This document shows positions 32,668 to 43,199 of a DNA stretch of 64,000 nt, piece by piece. The DNA is from Pseudomonas eucalypticola (GTDB taxonomy: Bacteria > Pseudomonadota > Gammaproteobacteria > Pseudomonadales > Pseudomonadaceae), in NCBI RefSeq assembly GCF_013374995.1, contig NZ_CP056030.1, positions 5,798,501 through 5,862,500 on the forward strand, written 5' to 3'. Under the pieces are notes generated by a model. It searched no databases and was not told the origin of the DNA. It saw only the letters and a program-made list of their open reading frames with translations. Both the position numbers and the translations under genes were made by a program. The first letter of the stretch is position 1; every line of letters begins with the position of its first letter.

Positions 32668-33470
32668 CCGAGCAATACCAACACCGGGCGCGCAAGCGCT
32701 TCGGCCAGAACTTCCTGCACGACGCTGGCGTGATCGACCGCATCCTGCGCTCCATTCATGCCCGCGAAGGCGAGCGCATGCTGGAAATCGGCCCGGGCCA
32801 GGGCGCCCTGACCGAAGGCCTGCTGGGCAGCGGCGCGCAGCTTGACGTGGTCGAGCTGGACAAGGACCTGGTGCCTATCCTGAACCAGCAGTTCGCTGGC
32901 CGTGGCAATTTCCGCCTGCACCAGGGCGATGCGCTGAAGTTCGACTTCAATACCCTGGGCGCCGCGCCTGGCAGCCTGCGCGTGGTCGGCAACCTGCCGT
33001 ACAACATCTCCACGCCGCTGATCTTCCACCTGCTGTCCAACGCCAGCCTGATCCGCGACATGCACTTCATGCTGCAGAAGGAAGTGGTCGAGCGCATGGC
33101 TGCCGGGCCTGGCGGCGGCGACTGGGGCCGCCTGTCGATCATGGTCCAGTACCACTGCCGCGTGGAACACCTGTTCAACGTCGGCCCCGGAGCGTTCAAC
33201 CCGCCGCCCAAGGTCGACTCTGCCATCGTCCGCCTGGTGCCTCACGAAACCCTGCCGCACCCGGCCAAAGACCACAAGCTGCTGGAGCGCATCGTGCGCG
33301 AAGCGTTCAACCAGCGCCGCAAGACCCTGCGCAACACCCTCAAGGCCCTGCTCAGCAGCGAAGAAATCACGGCTGCCGGCGTCGATGGCAGCCTGCGCCC
33401 TGAACAGCTGGACCTGGCCGCTTTCGTGCGCCTGGCCGACAAGCTGTTCGAGCAGAACGGCGCCGCCTGA
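32664..33470 (+). CDS. rsmA: 16S rRNA dimethyladenosine transferase
   Basis: 268 residues (KsgA). It dimethylates two adjacent adenines near the 3' end of 16S rRNA late in 30S maturation. Motifs are [15 protein letters not shown], the SAM loop [18 protein letters not shown], and the catalytic [13 protein letters not shown]. The C-terminal helical domain carries [16 protein letters not shown]. The ATG overlaps pdxA. About 100 nt then separate it from apaG, the longest gap in this operon. Confidence 0.97.
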   Translation: MTEQYQHRARKRFGQNFLHDAGVIDRILRSIHAREGERMLEIGPGQGALTEGLLGSGAQLDVVELDKDLVPILNQQFAGRGNFRLHQGDALKFDFNTLGAAPGSLRVVGNLPYNISTPLIFHLLSNASLIRDMHFMLQKEVVERMAAGPGGGDWGRLSIMVQYHCRVEHLFNVGPGAFNPPPKVDSAIVRLVPHETLPHPAKDHKLLERIVREAFNQRRKTLRNTLKALLSSEEITAAGVDGSLRPEQLDLAAFVRLADKLFEQNGAA

Positions 33471-33574
33471 TCCACCTCATCGTGCGCCTTGACTACTGTC
33501 CGGGCGCCCGATGGCCTAAACTGCAAAGACCGGCACCATGATTGCCCCTTCGTTTTTGCAATAAGGCCCCTTGC

Positions 33575-33955
33575 ATGTCCGATCCCCGCTATCAGATCGA
33601 CGTCAGCGTCGTCACCCGCTTTCTCGCCGAACAATCCCAGCCAGAACACCAACGGTTCGCGTTCGCCTACACGGTGACCGTGCATAACAGTGGGCAACTG
33701 CCTGCCAAACTGGTTTCCAGGCACTGGGTCATCACCGACGGTGACGGCAAGGTCGAAGAGGTACGCGGCGCGGGCGTGGTCGGCCAGCAACCCCTGATCG
33801 AGGCGGGAGAAAGCCATACCTACAGCAGCGGCACGGTGATGACGTCCCAGGTGGGCACCATGCAAGGCAGCTACCAGATGGTGGCCGAGGACGGCAAACA
33901 CTTCGACGCTGTCATCGCCCCCTTCCGCCTGGCCGTGCCCGGGGCCCTGCACTGA
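33575..33955 (+). CDS. apaG: ApaG (DUF525) protein
   Basis: 126 residues of an immunoglobulin-like beta fold. The start [17 protein letters not shown] and later [19 protein letters not shown] and [20 protein letters not shown] are typical. Biochemical role unknown; family members bind nucleotides or metal. ATG 33575 was chosen over an in-frame upstream ATG on homology. Its stop shares one base with the apaH start (TGATG), so translation is coupled. Confidence 0.95.
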   Translation: MSDPRYQIDVSVVTRFLAEQSQPEHQRFAFAYTVTVHNSGQLPAKLVSRHWVITDGDGKVEEVRGAGVVGQQPLIEAGESHTYSSGTVMTSQVGTMQGSYQMVAEDGKHFDAVIAPFRLAVPGALH

Positions 33956-34803
33956 TGGCGGTGTACGCGGTCGGAGACCTGCAGGGCTGCCTGCAACCGC
34001 TCAAGTGCCTGCTGGAGCGCGTTCAATTCAACGCGGAACATGATCGCCTGTGGCTAGTGGGCGACCTGGTCAACCGCGGCCCCGAATCACTGGAAACCCT
34101 TCGCTTTCTCTATCACATGCGTAATTCGCTGGTGTGCGTGCTGGGCAACCATGACCTGCACCTGCTGGCGGCCGGCTGCAATGTGGAACGGCTGAAGAAA
34201 AGCGACACGCTGCGCGAGATCCTCGACGCACCGGATGCGCCCCAGCTACTCGACTGGCTTCGCCAGCAAAAGCTGATGCACTACGACGAACAGCGCAACG
34301 TGGCCCTGGTGCATGCGGGCATCCCGCCGCAATGGTCGCTGAAAAAGGCCCTGCGCTGCGCTGCGGAAGTCGAGCAGGCCTTGCGCGACGATAATCTGTT
34401 CAAGCCGTTCCTGGACGGCATGTACGGCAACGAGCCGGCGAAGTGGAGCAACGGGCTGACCGGCATCGACCGCCTGCGGGTGATCACCAACTATTTCACC
34501 CGCATGCGCTTCTGTACCGCCCAGGGCAAGCTTGAGCTCAAGGGCAAGGAAGGCGCCGACTCCGCGCCGCCAGGCTATGCGCCGTGGTTCAGCTACCCGG
34601 GGCGCAAGACCCGTGAAGTCCGCATCATCTTTGGCCATTGGGCGGCACTGGAGGGACGCTGCAACGCGCCTTGGGTGCACGCCCTGGACACGGGTTGCGT
34701 GTGGGGCGGGTCCATGACCCTGATGAACGTCGACACCGGCGAAAGGTTTGGTTGCGACTGTGACGAGCAAGGCCGCATCCGTGGCTCGATAGCCCAACCC
34801 TGA
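33955..34803 (+). CDS. apaH: Bis(5'-nucleosyl)-tetraphosphatase (symmetrical)
   Basis: 282 residues. ApaH hydrolyses Ap4A to two ADP and removes Np4-type RNA caps. The metallophosphoesterase signature is complete: [26 protein letters not shown], then VHAGIPPQW and FGHWAALEG. Operon position after apaG is the classical apaGH order. The stop is followed by about 190 nt before glpE. Confidence 0.97.
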   Translation: MAVYAVGDLQGCLQPLKCLLERVQFNAEHDRLWLVGDLVNRGPESLETLRFLYHMRNSLVCVLGNHDLHLLAAGCNVERLKKSDTLREILDAPDAPQLLDWLRQQKLMHYDEQRNVALVHAGIPPQWSLKKALRCAAEVEQALRDDNLFKPFLDGMYGNEPAKWSNGLTGIDRLRVITNYFTRMRFCTAQGKLELKGKEGADSAPPGYAPWFSYPGRKTREVRIIFGHWAALEGRCNAPWVHALDTGCVWGGSMTLMNVDTGERFGCDCDEQGRIRGSIAQP

Positions 34804-34991
34804 CGCGGTAGAATCGGGCCATCACCAGGCCGCGCCACCTCTTGTAGTGTACGAGCGCTCGGGAACCTGGCACCGCGATCTTTCAGGACTACCGCGGCGC
34901 TCTTTTCCCGAGCTTCGCCCGGTCCCACAATGGGGAGCGTCGCGGCTACAGGGGCCAGTGCAGGCCGTCCATTCTTCTCAGGAGCACCGTC

Positions 34992-35321
34992 ATGACCGAA
35001 TTCAAACGCATCCCGCCACAAACGGCCCATGAACTGCTGGCCAACGGCGCTGCCGTGGTCGACGTGCGCGACGCCCAGACCTTCGCCGCCAGCCATATCC
35101 CCAACGCCCAACACCTGGACAACCATTCGGTGCAGGATTTCATTCGCGCCGCCGACCTCGACAAACCGACCGTAGTGGTGTGCTACCACGGCAACTCCAG
35201 CCAGGGCGCCGCCGCTTATCTGGTCAGCCAGGGCTTCTCGGAGGTCTACAGCCTGGACGGCGGTTTCGAGCTGTGGAAAACCACCTACCCCGAGCAAACC
35301 GCGCAAGGGAGCGTCGAATAA
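34992..35321 (+). CDS. glpE: Thiosulfate sulfurtransferase (single-domain rhodanese)
   Basis: 109 residues, the usual GlpE length. The rhodanese catalytic loop CYHGNSSQG carries the persulfide cysteine C64, preceded by [18 protein letters not shown], the CH2-type motif. It transfers sulfane sulfur from thiosulfate to cyanide or thioredoxin. The start has AGGAGCACC ribosome binding. It has its own spacer after apaH and two hairpins after its stop. Confidence 0.93.
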   Translation: MTEFKRIPPQTAHELLANGAAVVDVRDAQTFAASHIPNAQHLDNHSVQDFIRAADLDKPTVVVCYHGNSSQGAAAYLVSQGFSEVYSLDGGFELWKTTYPEQTAQGSVE

Positions 35322-35332
35322 TTTTTTTTCTG

Positions 35333-35385
35333 GCGCCAAGCCCCCGCCCCACGGGGCTTGGCGCGGGCTGACGAACGGTCAGCCC
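35333..35385. repeat. Two adjacent perfect hairpins after glpE
   Basis: The first hairpin has a perfect 12-bp stem (GCGCCAAGCCCC / GGGGCTTGGCGC, 35333-35364). It is immediately followed by a perfect 8-bp stem (GGGCTGAC / GTCAGCCC, 35365-35385). An eight-T run lies before, not after, the first stem on the forward strand, so this is not a standard intrinsic terminator for glpE. It may act as a 3'-end barrier or a processing site. Confidence 0.55.
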
Positions 35386-35427
35386 ATAACATATCGCTCA
35401 TTGCACCTTGAAGTCTGAGATTCCCAA

Positions 35428-35436
35428 CTATCCTTA
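35428..35436 (+). promoter_or_regulatory. Candidate -10 element upstream of prkA
   Basis: CTATCCTTA resembles the extended -10 of stationary-phase (RpoS) promoters; a weak TTGAAG lies 15 nt upstream. The 165-nt 5' leader that follows contains nothing else recognised apart from the GAGGTGAC ribosome site before prkA. RpoS control of the E. coli orthologues yeaGH is known; here it is inference. Confidence 0.25.
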
Positions 35437-35601
35437 GGATCAGGCCATCCAAAACAGGGGAGAGCCGGTACACCGACGCGCGGGTCATCGGTAGCGACTT
35501 TGAGGTGTTCTGGGGGGTATACAGCGGCCGATTGTTTCGGCGGCTGCCAGCATCAACTGATTGATCCGACGTCGGCTCCACGTATCGAGCGAGGTGACGT
35601 C

Positions 35602-37524
35602 ATGAGTATTTTTAGCCACTTCCAACAGCGTTTCGAGTCCACTCGTCAGGAAGAACTCTCGCTGCAGGAGTATCTGGAGCTCTGCAAAAAGGATCGCAGT
35701 GCCTACGCTTCTGCCGCCGAACGCATTCTGATGGCAATCGGGGAGCCGGAATTGCTCGACACGTCGACCAATTCACGGCTGTCACGGATCTTCTCCAACA
35801 AGGTGATCCGCCGTTATCCGGCCTTCGAAGACTTCCACGGCATGGAGGAGTGCATCGACCAGATCGTGTCCTACTTCCGCCATGCCGCCCAGGGTCTGGA
35901 AGAGAAGAAACAGATCCTCTACCTGCTGGGCCCGGTGGGCGGCGGTAAATCGTCCCTCGCCGAAAAGCTCAAGCAACTGATCGAGAAGGTACCGTTCTAC
36001 GCCATCAAAGGCTCGCCGGTGTTCGAATCGCCCCTCGGGCTGTTCAACGCTACCGAGGACGGCGCCATCCTGGAAGAGGACTTCGGCATCCCGCGCCGCT
36101 ACCTCAACACCATCATGTCGCCGTGGGCGACCAAGCGCCTTGCCGAGTTCGGCGGCGACATCAGCCAGTTCCGCGTGGTCAAGCTGTACCCTTCCATCCT
36201 CAACCAGATCGCCGTGGCCAAGACCGAGCCGGGCGACGAGAACAACCAGGACATCTCTGCCCTGGTGGGTAAAGTCGACATCCGCAAGCTCGAGGAATAC
36301 CCACAGAACGACGCCGATGCCTACAGCTACTCGGGCGCGCTGTGCCGGGCCAACCAGGGCCTGATGGAATTCGTCGAGATGTTCAAGGCGCCGATCAAGG
36401 TCCTGCACCCGTTGCTCACCGCCACCCAGGAAGGCAACTACAACAGTACCGAAGGCCTGGGTGCCATTCCCTACTCCGGGATCCTGCTGGCCCACTCCAA
36501 CGAATCGGAATGGCACAGCTTCCGCAACAACAAGAACAACGAAGCGTTCATCGACCGGATCTACATCGTCAAGGTGCCTTACTGCCTGCGCGTCAGCGAC
36601 GAAATCAAGATCTACGACAAGTTGCTGTTCAACAGCTCCCTGTCCAAGGCCCATTGCGCTCCCGACACGCTCAAGATGCTGGCCCAGTTCACCGTGCTCT
36701 CGCGTCTCAAGGAGCCGGAAAACTCCAACATCTACTCGAAGATGCGGGTCTATGACGGCGAAAATCTGAAGGACACCGATCCCAAGGCCAAGTCGATCCA
36801 GGAATACCGCGACAGCGCCGGCGTGGACGAGGGCATGAACGGCCTGTCTACCCGCTTTGCGTTCAAGATCCTGTCCAAGGTGTTCAACTTCGACCCGCAC
36901 GAAATCGCTGCCAACCCGGTGCACCTGCTGTATGTGCTGGAACAGCAGATCGAGCAGGAACAATTCCCCGCCGAGGTGCGCGAACGCTACCTGCGCTACC
37001 TGAAGGAATACCTGGCGCCGCGCTACATCGAGTTCATCGGCAAGGAAATCCAGACCGCGTACCTGGAGTCCTACAGCGAGTACGGACAGAACATCTTCGA
37101 CCGCTATGTGCTGTACGCCGACTTCTGGATTCAGGACCAGGAATACCGCGACCCGGAAACCGGCGAGATCCTCAACCGGGTGGCACTCAACGAAGAACTG
37201 GAGAAAATCGAGAAACCGGCGGGCATCAGCAACCCGAAAGATTTCCGCAACGAAATCGTCAACTTCGTGCTGCGCGCCCGGGCCAACAACAATGGCAAGA
37301 ACCCCACCTGGCTCAGCTACGAGAAGCTGCGGGTGGTCATCGAGAAGAAAATGTTCTCCAACACCGAGGACCTGCTTCCGGTCATCAGCTTCAACGCCAA
37401 GGCCAGCAAAGAGGACCAGCAGAAACACAACGACTTCGTTACGCGAATGGTCGAACGCGGGTACACCGACAAACAGGTACGGCTGCTCTCCGAGTGGTAC
37501 CTGCGGGTCAGAAAGTCGCAGTGA
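35602..37524 (+). CDS. prkA: PrkA-family serine protein kinase, YeaG
   Basis: 640 residues, the expected length. The N-terminal AAA-type PrkA domain holds the P-loop GPVGGGKSS (110-118) and FGIPRRYLNTIMSPWA. The C-terminal part is the PrkA kinase-like domain, including AGVDEGMNGLSTRFAFKIL. The orthologue contributes to stationary-phase, nitrogen-stress and envelope-stress responses; exact substrates are unsettled. A GAGGTGAC site precedes ATG 35602; the frame is open upstream without homology. It heads the conserved prkA-yeaH-spoVR trio. Confidence 0.95.
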   Translation: MSIFSHFQQRFESTRQEELSLQEYLELCKKDRSAYASAAERILMAIGEPELLDTSTNSRLSRIFSNKVIRRYPAFEDFHGMEECIDQIVSYFRHAAQGLEEKKQILYLLGPVGGGKSSLAEKLKQLIEKVPFYAIKGSPVFESPLGLFNATEDGAILEEDFGIPRRYLNTIMSPWATKRLAEFGGDISQFRVVKLYPSILNQIAVAKTEPGDENNQDISALVGKVDIRKLEEYPQNDADAYSYSGALCRANQGLMEFVEMFKAPIKVLHPLLTATQEGNYNSTEGLGAIPYSGILLAHSNESEWHSFRNNKNNEAFIDRIYIVKVPYCLRVSDEIKIYDKLLFNSSLSKAHCAPDTLKMLAQFTVLSRLKEPENSNIYSKMRVYDGENLKDTDPKAKSIQEYRDSAGVDEGMNGLSTRFAFKILSKVFNFDPHEIAANPVHLLYVLEQQIEQEQFPAEVRERYLRYLKEYLAPRYIEFIGKEIQTAYLESYSEYGQNIFDRYVLYADFWIQDQEYRDPETGEILNRVALNEELEKIEKPAGISNPKDFRNEIVNFVLRARANNNGKNPTWLSYEKLRVVIEKKMFSNTEDLLPVISFNAKASKEDQQKHNDFVTRMVERGYTDKQVRLLSEWYLRVRKSQ

Positions 37525-37542
37525 AGCAGCGGTAAGCGGTGA

Positions 37543-37646
37543 GCTGCAAGCGGCAAGCTGTTGGCGCTGGTCGTTGCGACTGCGTCGGCCGCTTGGCTTG
37601 CAGCGCACGGCTTTTGACTTGCGGCTTGCAGCTTAAGGCTTGCAGC
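37543..37646. repeat. GCTGCAAGC/GCTTGCAGC repeat cluster between prkA and yeaH
   Basis: The 136-nt spacer carries one GCTGCAAGC (37543-37551) and three inverse copies GCTTGCAGC (37596-37604, 37624-37632, 37638-37646). Flanking bases extend the first and third into an imperfect arm of about 19 bp, so the transcript could fold into a long hairpin. The element ends right before the yeaH ribosome site. It resembles dispersed small intergenic repeats of pseudomonads. Confidence 0.6.
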
Positions 37647-37660
37647 TGCCCGGAGGGCCT

Positions 37661-38935
37661 ATGAGCTATGTGATCGACCGACGCCTGAATGGCAAGAACA
37701 AGAGCACGGTGAACCGCCAGCGCTTCCTGCGGCGTTACCGTGACCACATCAAGAAGGCGGTGGAGGAGGCAGTCAGCCGCCGCTCCATCACTGACATGGA
37801 ACACGGCGAACAGATCAGCATTCCTGGCCGCGATATCGACGAGCCGGTGCTGCACCATGGCCGCGGCGGCAAACAGACCGTCGTACACCCTGGCAACAAG
37901 GAGTTCACCGCGGGTGAACACATCGCCCGGCCACAAGGGGGCGGTGGCGGCGGCAAAGGGCCTGGCAAGGCGGGCAATTCCGGCGAAGGCATGGACGAGT
38001 TCGTGTTCCAGATCACCCAGGAGGAATTCCTGGAGTTCATGTTCGAAGACCTCGAACTGCCCAACCTGGTCAAGCGCAACCTCAGCGGCACGGACACCTT
38101 CAAGACCGTGCGCGCGGGTATCAGTAACGAGGGCAACCCCTCGCGCATCAACATCATTCGTACCCTGCGCTCAGCCCATGCGCGGCGCATCGCCCTGTCG
38201 GGCAGCAGCCGCGCCAAACTCAAGGAAGCCAAGGCCGAACTTGAGCGCCTGCGCCGGGAAGAACCGGACAACTTCGGCGATATCCAGGAAATGGAGACGG
38301 AAATCGAGCGTCTCAGCGCCCGCATTCATCGCGTCCCCTTCCTCGACACTTTCGACCTCAAATACAACCTGCTGGTCAAGCACCCCAACCCCAGCTCGAA
38401 GGCGGTGATGTTCTGCCTCATGGACGTGTCAGGGTCCATGACCCAGGCCACCAAGGACATCGCCAAGCGCTTCTTCATCCTGTTGTACCTGTTCCTCAAG
38501 CGCAACTACGACAAGATCGAAGTCGTGTTCATTCGCCACCACACCAGTGCCCGCGAAGTCGACGAGGAGGAATTCTTCTACTCCCGCGAAACCGGCGGCA
38601 CCATCGTCTCCAGCGCGTTGAAGCTGATGCAGGAGATCATGGCTGAACGGTATCCCACCAACGAATGGAACATCTACGCCGCCCAGGCCTCGGACGGTGA
38701 CAACTGGAACGACGATTCGCCCATCTGCCGCGAAATCCTGACCAAGCAGATCATGCCGTTCGTCCAGTACTACACCTACGTGGAGATCACTCCACGCGAA
38801 CATCAGGCATTGTGGTTCGAGTACGAGCGCATTGGCGAAGCCTTCGCCGACACGTTCGCCCAGCAGCAGCTGGTGTCGGCCGGGGATATCTACCCGGTCT
38901 TCCGTGAACTCTTCCAGCGCAGGTTAGTGACATGA
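37661..38935 (+). CDS. yeaH: YeaH/DUF444 family protein (VWA-like)
   Basis: 424 residues from ATG 37661, preceded by CGGAGGGCCT. The N-terminal part is basic and contains a [15 protein letters not shown] glycine run. The C-terminal half has a von Willebrand A-like metal-site sequence [13 protein letters not shown] followed by [26 protein letters not shown]. The orthologue is co-transcribed with yeaG in enterics and acts with the PrkA kinase. It overlaps spoVR by 4 nt. Confidence 0.93.
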   Translation: MSYVIDRRLNGKNKSTVNRQRFLRRYRDHIKKAVEEAVSRRSITDMEHGEQISIPGRDIDEPVLHHGRGGKQTVVHPGNKEFTAGEHIARPQGGGGGGKGPGKAGNSGEGMDEFVFQITQEEFLEFMFEDLELPNLVKRNLSGTDTFKTVRAGISNEGNPSRINIIRTLRSAHARRIALSGSSRAKLKEAKAELERLRREEPDNFGDIQEMETEIERLSARIHRVPFLDTFDLKYNLLVKHPNPSSKAVMFCLMDVSGSMTQATKDIAKRFFILLYLFLKRNYDKIEVVFIRHHTSAREVDEEEFFYSRETGGTIVSSALKLMQEIMAERYPTNEWNIYAAQASDGDNWNDDSPICREILTKQIMPFVQYYTYVEITPREHQALWFEYERIGEAFADTFAQQQLVSAGDIYPVFRELFQRRLVT

Positions 38936-40494
38936 CCGCTAGAGAGCAGAAACGCCAACCCCTGTCCACGGGCTCCGAGTGGACCTTCGAACTGATCCAG
39001 GCCTACGACCGGGAAATCAGCCGGATTGCCGAGCGTTACGCGCTGGATACCTACCCCAACCAGATAGAAGTGATTACCGCCGAACAGATGATGGATGCCT
39101 ACGCCTCGGTGGGGATGCCCCTGGGCTACCATCACTGGTCCTACGGCAAACATTTCTTGAGCACGGAGAAATCCTACACCCGGGGCCAGATGGGCCTGGC
39201 GTACGAGATCGTCATCAACTCCGACCCTTGCATCGCCTACCTGATGGAAGAGAACACCATCTGCATGCAGGCGCTGGTGGTGGCCCACGCCTGCTACGGG
39301 CACAACAGCTTCTTCAAGGGCAACTACCTGTTCCGCACCTGGACCGATGCCAGCTCCATCATCGACTACCTGGTGTTTGCCAAGCAGTACATCATGCAGT
39401 GCGAAGAGCGCCATGGCATCGACGCCGTGGAAGACCTGCTGGACTCCTGCCACGCGCTGATGAACTACGGCGTGGACCGCTACAAGCGCCCCTACCCTAT
39501 CTCCGCCGAAGAGGAACGGCGGCGGCAGAAGGATCGCGAAGAGCACATGCAGAAGCAGATCAACGACCTGTGGCGCACCATCCCCAAGAGCGCCGACAAG
39601 AACAGCGAACGCGACAATGCACGCTTTCCGGCCGAACCCCAGGAGAACATTCTCTACTTCATCGAGAAACACGCGCCGCTGCTGGAGCCCTGGCAGCGTG
39701 AAATCGTGCGCATCGTGCGCAAGATCGCCCAGTACTTCTACCCGCAACGCCAGACCCAGGTGATGAACGAAGGGTGGGCCACGTTCTGGCACTACACCTT
39801 GATGAATGACCTGTACGACGAGGGCCTGGTCACCGACGGCTTCATGATGGAGTTCCTGCAGTCGCACACCAGCGTGGTGTTCCAGCCGGGTTTCGACAGC
39901 CCTTACTACAACGGCATCAACCCCTACGCCCTGGGCTTTGCCATGTACCGCGACATTCGGCGCATGTGCGAAGAACCTACCGAAGAGGATCGCCGCTGGT
40001 TCCCCGAAATTGCTGGCAGCGATTGGCTTTCCACTGTCAAATTCGCCATGACCAGCTTCAAGGATGAAAGCTTCATCCTGCAGTACCTGTCACCCAAGGT
40101 CATCCGCGACCTGAAGCTGTTCAGCATCATGGACGACGACCAGCGCGATGACCTGCTGGTACCGGCCATCCATGACGAAGGTGGCTACCGCATCATCCGC
40201 GAAACCCTGGCCGCCCAGTACAACCTGGGCAACCGTGAACCCAATGTGCAGATCTGGAGCATCGACCGCCGCGGTGATCGCTCGCTGACCCTGCGCCACC
40301 AACAGCACGACCGCAAGCCGCTGGGCGAATCCACTGATGAGGTACTCAAGCACCTGCATCGGCTGTGGGGCTTCGATATCCATCTGGAAACCCTGCAGGG
40401 CGACCAGGTCATGAAGACTCACCACGTCCCCCCAAAGACGGAACACAGCGAAGGTGACTACGGGCGCCTTGACCTCGCTGTTGTTCACCTCTAA
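38932..40494 (+). CDS. SpoVR-family protein (YcgB)
   Basis: 520 residues, close to the family norm of about 510. The family is named for a Bacillus spore-cortex protein, but the Gram-negative role is unknown; it regularly occurs with PrkA and YeaH. Conserved segments are [51 protein letters not shown] and [23 protein letters not shown], rich in His and Glu (HxxxH and NEGWATFWH), which suggest a metal site. It starts inside the yeaH stop. Confidence 0.93.
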   Translation: MTAREQKRQPLSTGSEWTFELIQAYDREISRIAERYALDTYPNQIEVITAEQMMDAYASVGMPLGYHHWSYGKHFLSTEKSYTRGQMGLAYEIVINSDPCIAYLMEENTICMQALVVAHACYGHNSFFKGNYLFRTWTDASSIIDYLVFAKQYIMQCEERHGIDAVEDLLDSCHALMNYGVDRYKRPYPISAEEERRRQKDREEHMQKQINDLWRTIPKSADKNSERDNARFPAEPQENILYFIEKHAPLLEPWQREIVRIVRKIAQYFYPQRQTQVMNEGWATFWHYTLMNDLYDEGLVTDGFMMEFLQSHTSVVFQPGFDSPYYNGINPYALGFAMYRDIRRMCEEPTEEDRRWFPEIAGSDWLSTVKFAMTSFKDESFILQYLSPKVIRDLKLFSIMDDDQRDDLLVPAIHDEGGYRIIRETLAAQYNLGNREPNVQIWSIDRRGDRSLTLRHQQHDRKPLGESTDEVLKHLHRLWGFDIHLETLQGDQVMKTHHVPPKTEHSEGDYGRLDLAVVHL

Positions 40495-40557
40495 CCAAGG
40501 CACCGAGCCTCCCTGGGCCATACAGGTTATCCTGTGCGGCCCCAGGAGGTTTTTTTC

Positions 40558-41649
40558 ATGCAGATTTTCAAAGTCGGCGGCGCCGTTCGCGACCGTCTTC
40601 TCGGCCAGGCCGTCACTGATATCGACTGGGTGGTGGTGGGTGCCACCACCGAGCAAATGCACGCGCTGGGCTACCGTCCGGTAGGCGCCGACTTCCCTGT
40701 GTTCCTGCACCCGCGCACTGGTGAGGAATATGCGCTGGCACGTACCGAGCGCAAAAGCGGGCGTGGCTATGGTGGGTTCGTGTTCCATGCCAGTCCCGAC
40801 GTGACCCTGGAAGAAGACCTGGTTCGCCGCGACCTCACCATCAACGCAATGGCCGAGGATGACCACGGTAATGTGGTCGATCCGTACCACGGCCAAGCGG
40901 ACCTCGAAGCTCGGCTATTGCGTCACGTTTCCCCGGCGTTCGCCGAAGATCCCTTGCGGGTGTTACGCGTGGCGCGGTTTGCCGCCCGCTACGCGGGGCT
41001 AGGTTTCAAGGTAGCCTCCGAGACCCTGCTGCTGATGCGCCAGCTCAGTGAGTCCGGTGAACTGCAGGCACTGACACCGGAGCGCAGTTGGAAGGAAATA
41101 TCCCGCGCCCTCATGGAGGAGCAACCTCAGGTATTCATCCAGGTACTGCACGACTGCGGCGCGCTGGAGATATTGATGCCTGAAGTGGCCAGCGGTGGCG
41201 AGCGCCGCCTTTTCGCGCTCCAACAGGCTGCCCGGCACAATCAGCCGCTGACCGTGCGTTGGGCTTGTCTGGTACAGGGGTTGGGCAAGGCCATCAACGA
41301 ACGCTTCAAGGTGCCACGTGACTGCCAGGAGCTGGCGATGCTGGTGGGGCAGCACCAGGGCGACGGCCACGGCGCGCTGGAACTGGCGCCTGAGCGGCTG
41401 CTGGAGTTGCTACAGCGTTTCGACGTATATCGCCGGCCGCAGCGCTTTGAGGAGTTCATCATGGCCTGTGCCATGGCGGCGGGCGAGCAGGGTTATCCAC
41501 AGGGCGACTACCTGCGGGGCGCCGCGGATGCTGCACGCGCGGTGGCGGTGAAACCGCTGGTGGAGGCAGGTTTAACTGGCCAGCAGCTGGGCGAAGCCCT
41601 GAAGGCCGAACGCCTGAAGGCCTTGCAGGCCTTCAAAGCAAAGGCCTGA
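40558..41649 (+). CDS. cca: CCA-adding tRNA nucleotidyltransferase with degenerate HD region
   Basis: 363 residues, shorter than the 412-residue E. coli enzyme. The nucleotidyltransferase head has [13 protein letters not shown] and the metal aspartates D21 and D23 in TDIDWVVVG. The template-like segment [15 protein letters not shown] and [17 protein letters not shown] follow. In the region equivalent to the E. coli HD phosphohydrolase, the sequence is LVQGLGK (238-244), where the enteric enzyme has HDLGK, so the His-Asp pair is absent. CCA addition should be intact but 2',3'-cyclic phosphodiesterase and phosphatase activity lost. CAGGAGG precedes ATG 40558. Confidence 0.94.
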   Translation: MQIFKVGGAVRDRLLGQAVTDIDWVVVGATTEQMHALGYRPVGADFPVFLHPRTGEEYALARTERKSGRGYGGFVFHASPDVTLEEDLVRRDLTINAMAEDDHGNVVDPYHGQADLEARLLRHVSPAFAEDPLRVLRVARFAARYAGLGFKVASETLLLMRQLSESGELQALTPERSWKEISRALMEEQPQVFIQVLHDCGALEILMPEVASGGERRLFALQQAARHNQPLTVRWACLVQGLGKAINERFKVPRDCQELAMLVGQHQGDGHGALELAPERLLELLQRFDVYRRPQRFEEFIMACAMAAGEQGYPQGDYLRGAADAARAVAVKPLVEAGLTGQQLGEALKAERLKALQAFKAKA

Positions 41650-41675
41650 AACGCCCCCCCGCTGTGGCGCTTGAG

Positions 41676-42185
41676 TCAAATCCGCGTGAGTTGCACGCCG
41701 CGCCACTGGAACGGCACAGGGGCCAACACCTGGTCGATCTGCGCCTGCGCCCACAGCTCGGCCATGGGCTTGCCCACGCCAGGGTGCACCACGTCAGGCG
41801 CTATCAACGCCAGCGGCCACAGCACGAAGGCATTCTTGAGAATCTCCGCTCGTGGCAACACCAAACCGTCGAAGTTGCCTGCCAGCTCACCGTACATCAG
41901 CACATCGATGTCCAGCGGCAAGCCCTTGCGCTCCGGCGCATAGCGGCCATTGTCGGCCTCGATGAACTTCAGGCGCCGGTCCAGCTCGGTCAACGGCAGG
42001 TCGGTCAGCGCGCTGACCACCAGGTTGTAGAACGGCCCGCTCTTGATACCCACCGGCTGGCTTTCGAACACCGCCGAACAGTGCATGTCGGTCAGAAACC
42101 CGGCGAGGGCATCGAGCCCCGCGCAGAGGTGGGCTTCACGGTCGACGTTACTGCCCAGGCCAAGGTAAATCCGCGTCAGCGACAT
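41676..42185 (-). CDS. folK: 2-amino-4-hydroxy-6-hydroxymethyldihydropteridine pyrophosphokinase
   Basis: 169 residues. It transfers pyrophosphate from ATP to 6-hydroxymethyl-dihydropterin in folate synthesis. Motifs are [14 protein letters not shown] at the N-terminus, [20 protein letters not shown], and the ATP/Mg site [24 protein letters not shown] comes near the end. It overlaps the end of folB by 10 nt and is convergent with cca. Confidence 0.95.
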   Translation of the reverse strand: MSLTRIYLGLGSNVDREAHLCAGLDALAGFLTDMHCSAVFESQPVGIKSGPFYNLVVSALTDLPLTELDRRLKFIEADNGRYAPERKGLPLDIDVLMYGELAGNFDGLVLPRAEILKNAFVLWPLALIAPDVVHPGVGKPMAELWAQAQIDQVLAPVPFQWRGVQLTRI

Positions 42186-42529
42186 CCGCGCTCGATCTCC
42201 ACGCCAACGCCCTTGGCCGCCGCGACGGCGCCAGGCTTGGTCAATTTCAAGTGCAGCCAGGGAATGTTGAACTCGCCCATCAGCACCTGCGCCAGGCGCT
42301 CGGCAAAGGTTTCCACCAGCTGGAACTGGCTGTCCTGGGCAAATGCCTGGATGCGCGTGGAAACGCTGGCGTAGTCCAGCGCCAGGCTCAGGTCGTCGCC
42401 CGCAGCGGCCGGGCGGTTGTCCCAGGCAAAACTCAGGTCAAGACGCAGGCACTGGCGGATGCCACGCTCCCAGTCATAGGCACCGATCACGGTGTCCACT
42501 TCCAGGCCCTCGATAAACACTCTGTCCAA
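42176..42529 (-). CDS. folB: Dihydroneopterin aldolase/epimerase
   Basis: 117 residues. It cleaves 7,8-dihydroneopterin to 6-hydroxymethyl-dihydropterin and glycolaldehyde, the substrate for the adjoining folK product. [19 protein letters not shown] is the family N-terminus. The [13 protein letters not shown] helix carries the catalytic-type Glu, and LKLTKPGAV contains the catalytic lysine. The start is a TTG at 42529 with GGAG 8 nt upstream; an ATG 24 nt further upstream would add residues without homology. It is divergent from plsY. Confidence 0.92.
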   Translation of the reverse strand: MDRVFIEGLEVDTVIGAYDWERGIRQCLRLDLSFAWDNRPAAAGDDLSLALDYASVSTRIQAFAQDSQFQLVETFAERLAQVLMGEFNIPWLHLKLTKPGAVAAAKGVGVEIERGCR

Positions 42530-42604
42530 GCACTTCTCTCCGCAGCACGACAAGGGCGCAATGCGCCGTTAGAATCAGGGGCGTCCTCGCCCGGAATAGT
42601 TAGC

Positions 42605-43174
42605 ATGTTTTGGTTACTGGCGGTTCTCGCCTACCTGCTCGGCTCGCTGTCCTTCGCCATTGTGCTTAGCCGCGCGACCGGCAACCCCGACCCGCGCATG
42701 AGCGGTTCCGGCAACGCCGGCGCGACCAACATGCTGCGCCTGGCTGGGCGCAAGCTCGCCATCCTCACCCTGCTGGGCGACGTGTGCAAGGGCTTGCTGC
42801 CGGTGCTGGTAGCGCGACTGGCCGGGCTGGACCTGCAGGAACAGGCCTGGGTAGGCCTGAGTGCTGTCATCGGCCACATGTTCCCCCTGTACTTCCGTTT
42901 CCGGGGCGGCAAAGGCGTGGCCACTGCCGCCGGCATGATCCTGGCCCTGTACCCGCCCGCCGCCCTGTTGGCGGTGGCGGCATGGGGACTGACGTTCTAC
43001 CTCACCCGCACCAGCTCCCTGGCCTCGCTGATCGCCACACCCCTGACCCTGCCGTTGCTGGCGTGGCAGGAGCCCCAGGCGCTGCTGCCCATGAGCGTGC
43101 TCACCCTGCTCATCGTCTGGCGCCACCGCGGCAATCTACGCGACCTGTTCGCCGGGCGCGAACGGCATTTCTGA
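42605..43174 (+). CDS. plsY: Acyl-phosphate:glycerol-3-phosphate acyltransferase
   Basis: 189 residues with about five membrane helices. PlsY acylates glycerol-3-P with acyl-phosphate in the first membrane step of phospholipid synthesis. The three conserved cytoplasmic motifs are [31 protein letters not shown] and [10 protein letters not shown] near the C-terminus. It lies in its usual pseudomonad context between folB and tsaD. Confidence 0.96.
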   Translation: MFWLLAVLAYLLGSLSFAIVLSRATGNPDPRMSGSGNAGATNMLRLAGRKLAILTLLGDVCKGLLPVLVARLAGLDLQEQAWVGLSAVIGHMFPLYFRFRGGKGVATAAGMILALYPPAALLAVAAWGLTFYLTRTSSLASLIATPLTLPLLAWQEPQALLPMSVLTLLIVWRHRGNLRDLFAGRERHF

Positions 43175-43199
43175 AAGCCGCCCATGAGCCGCGCTCAGC

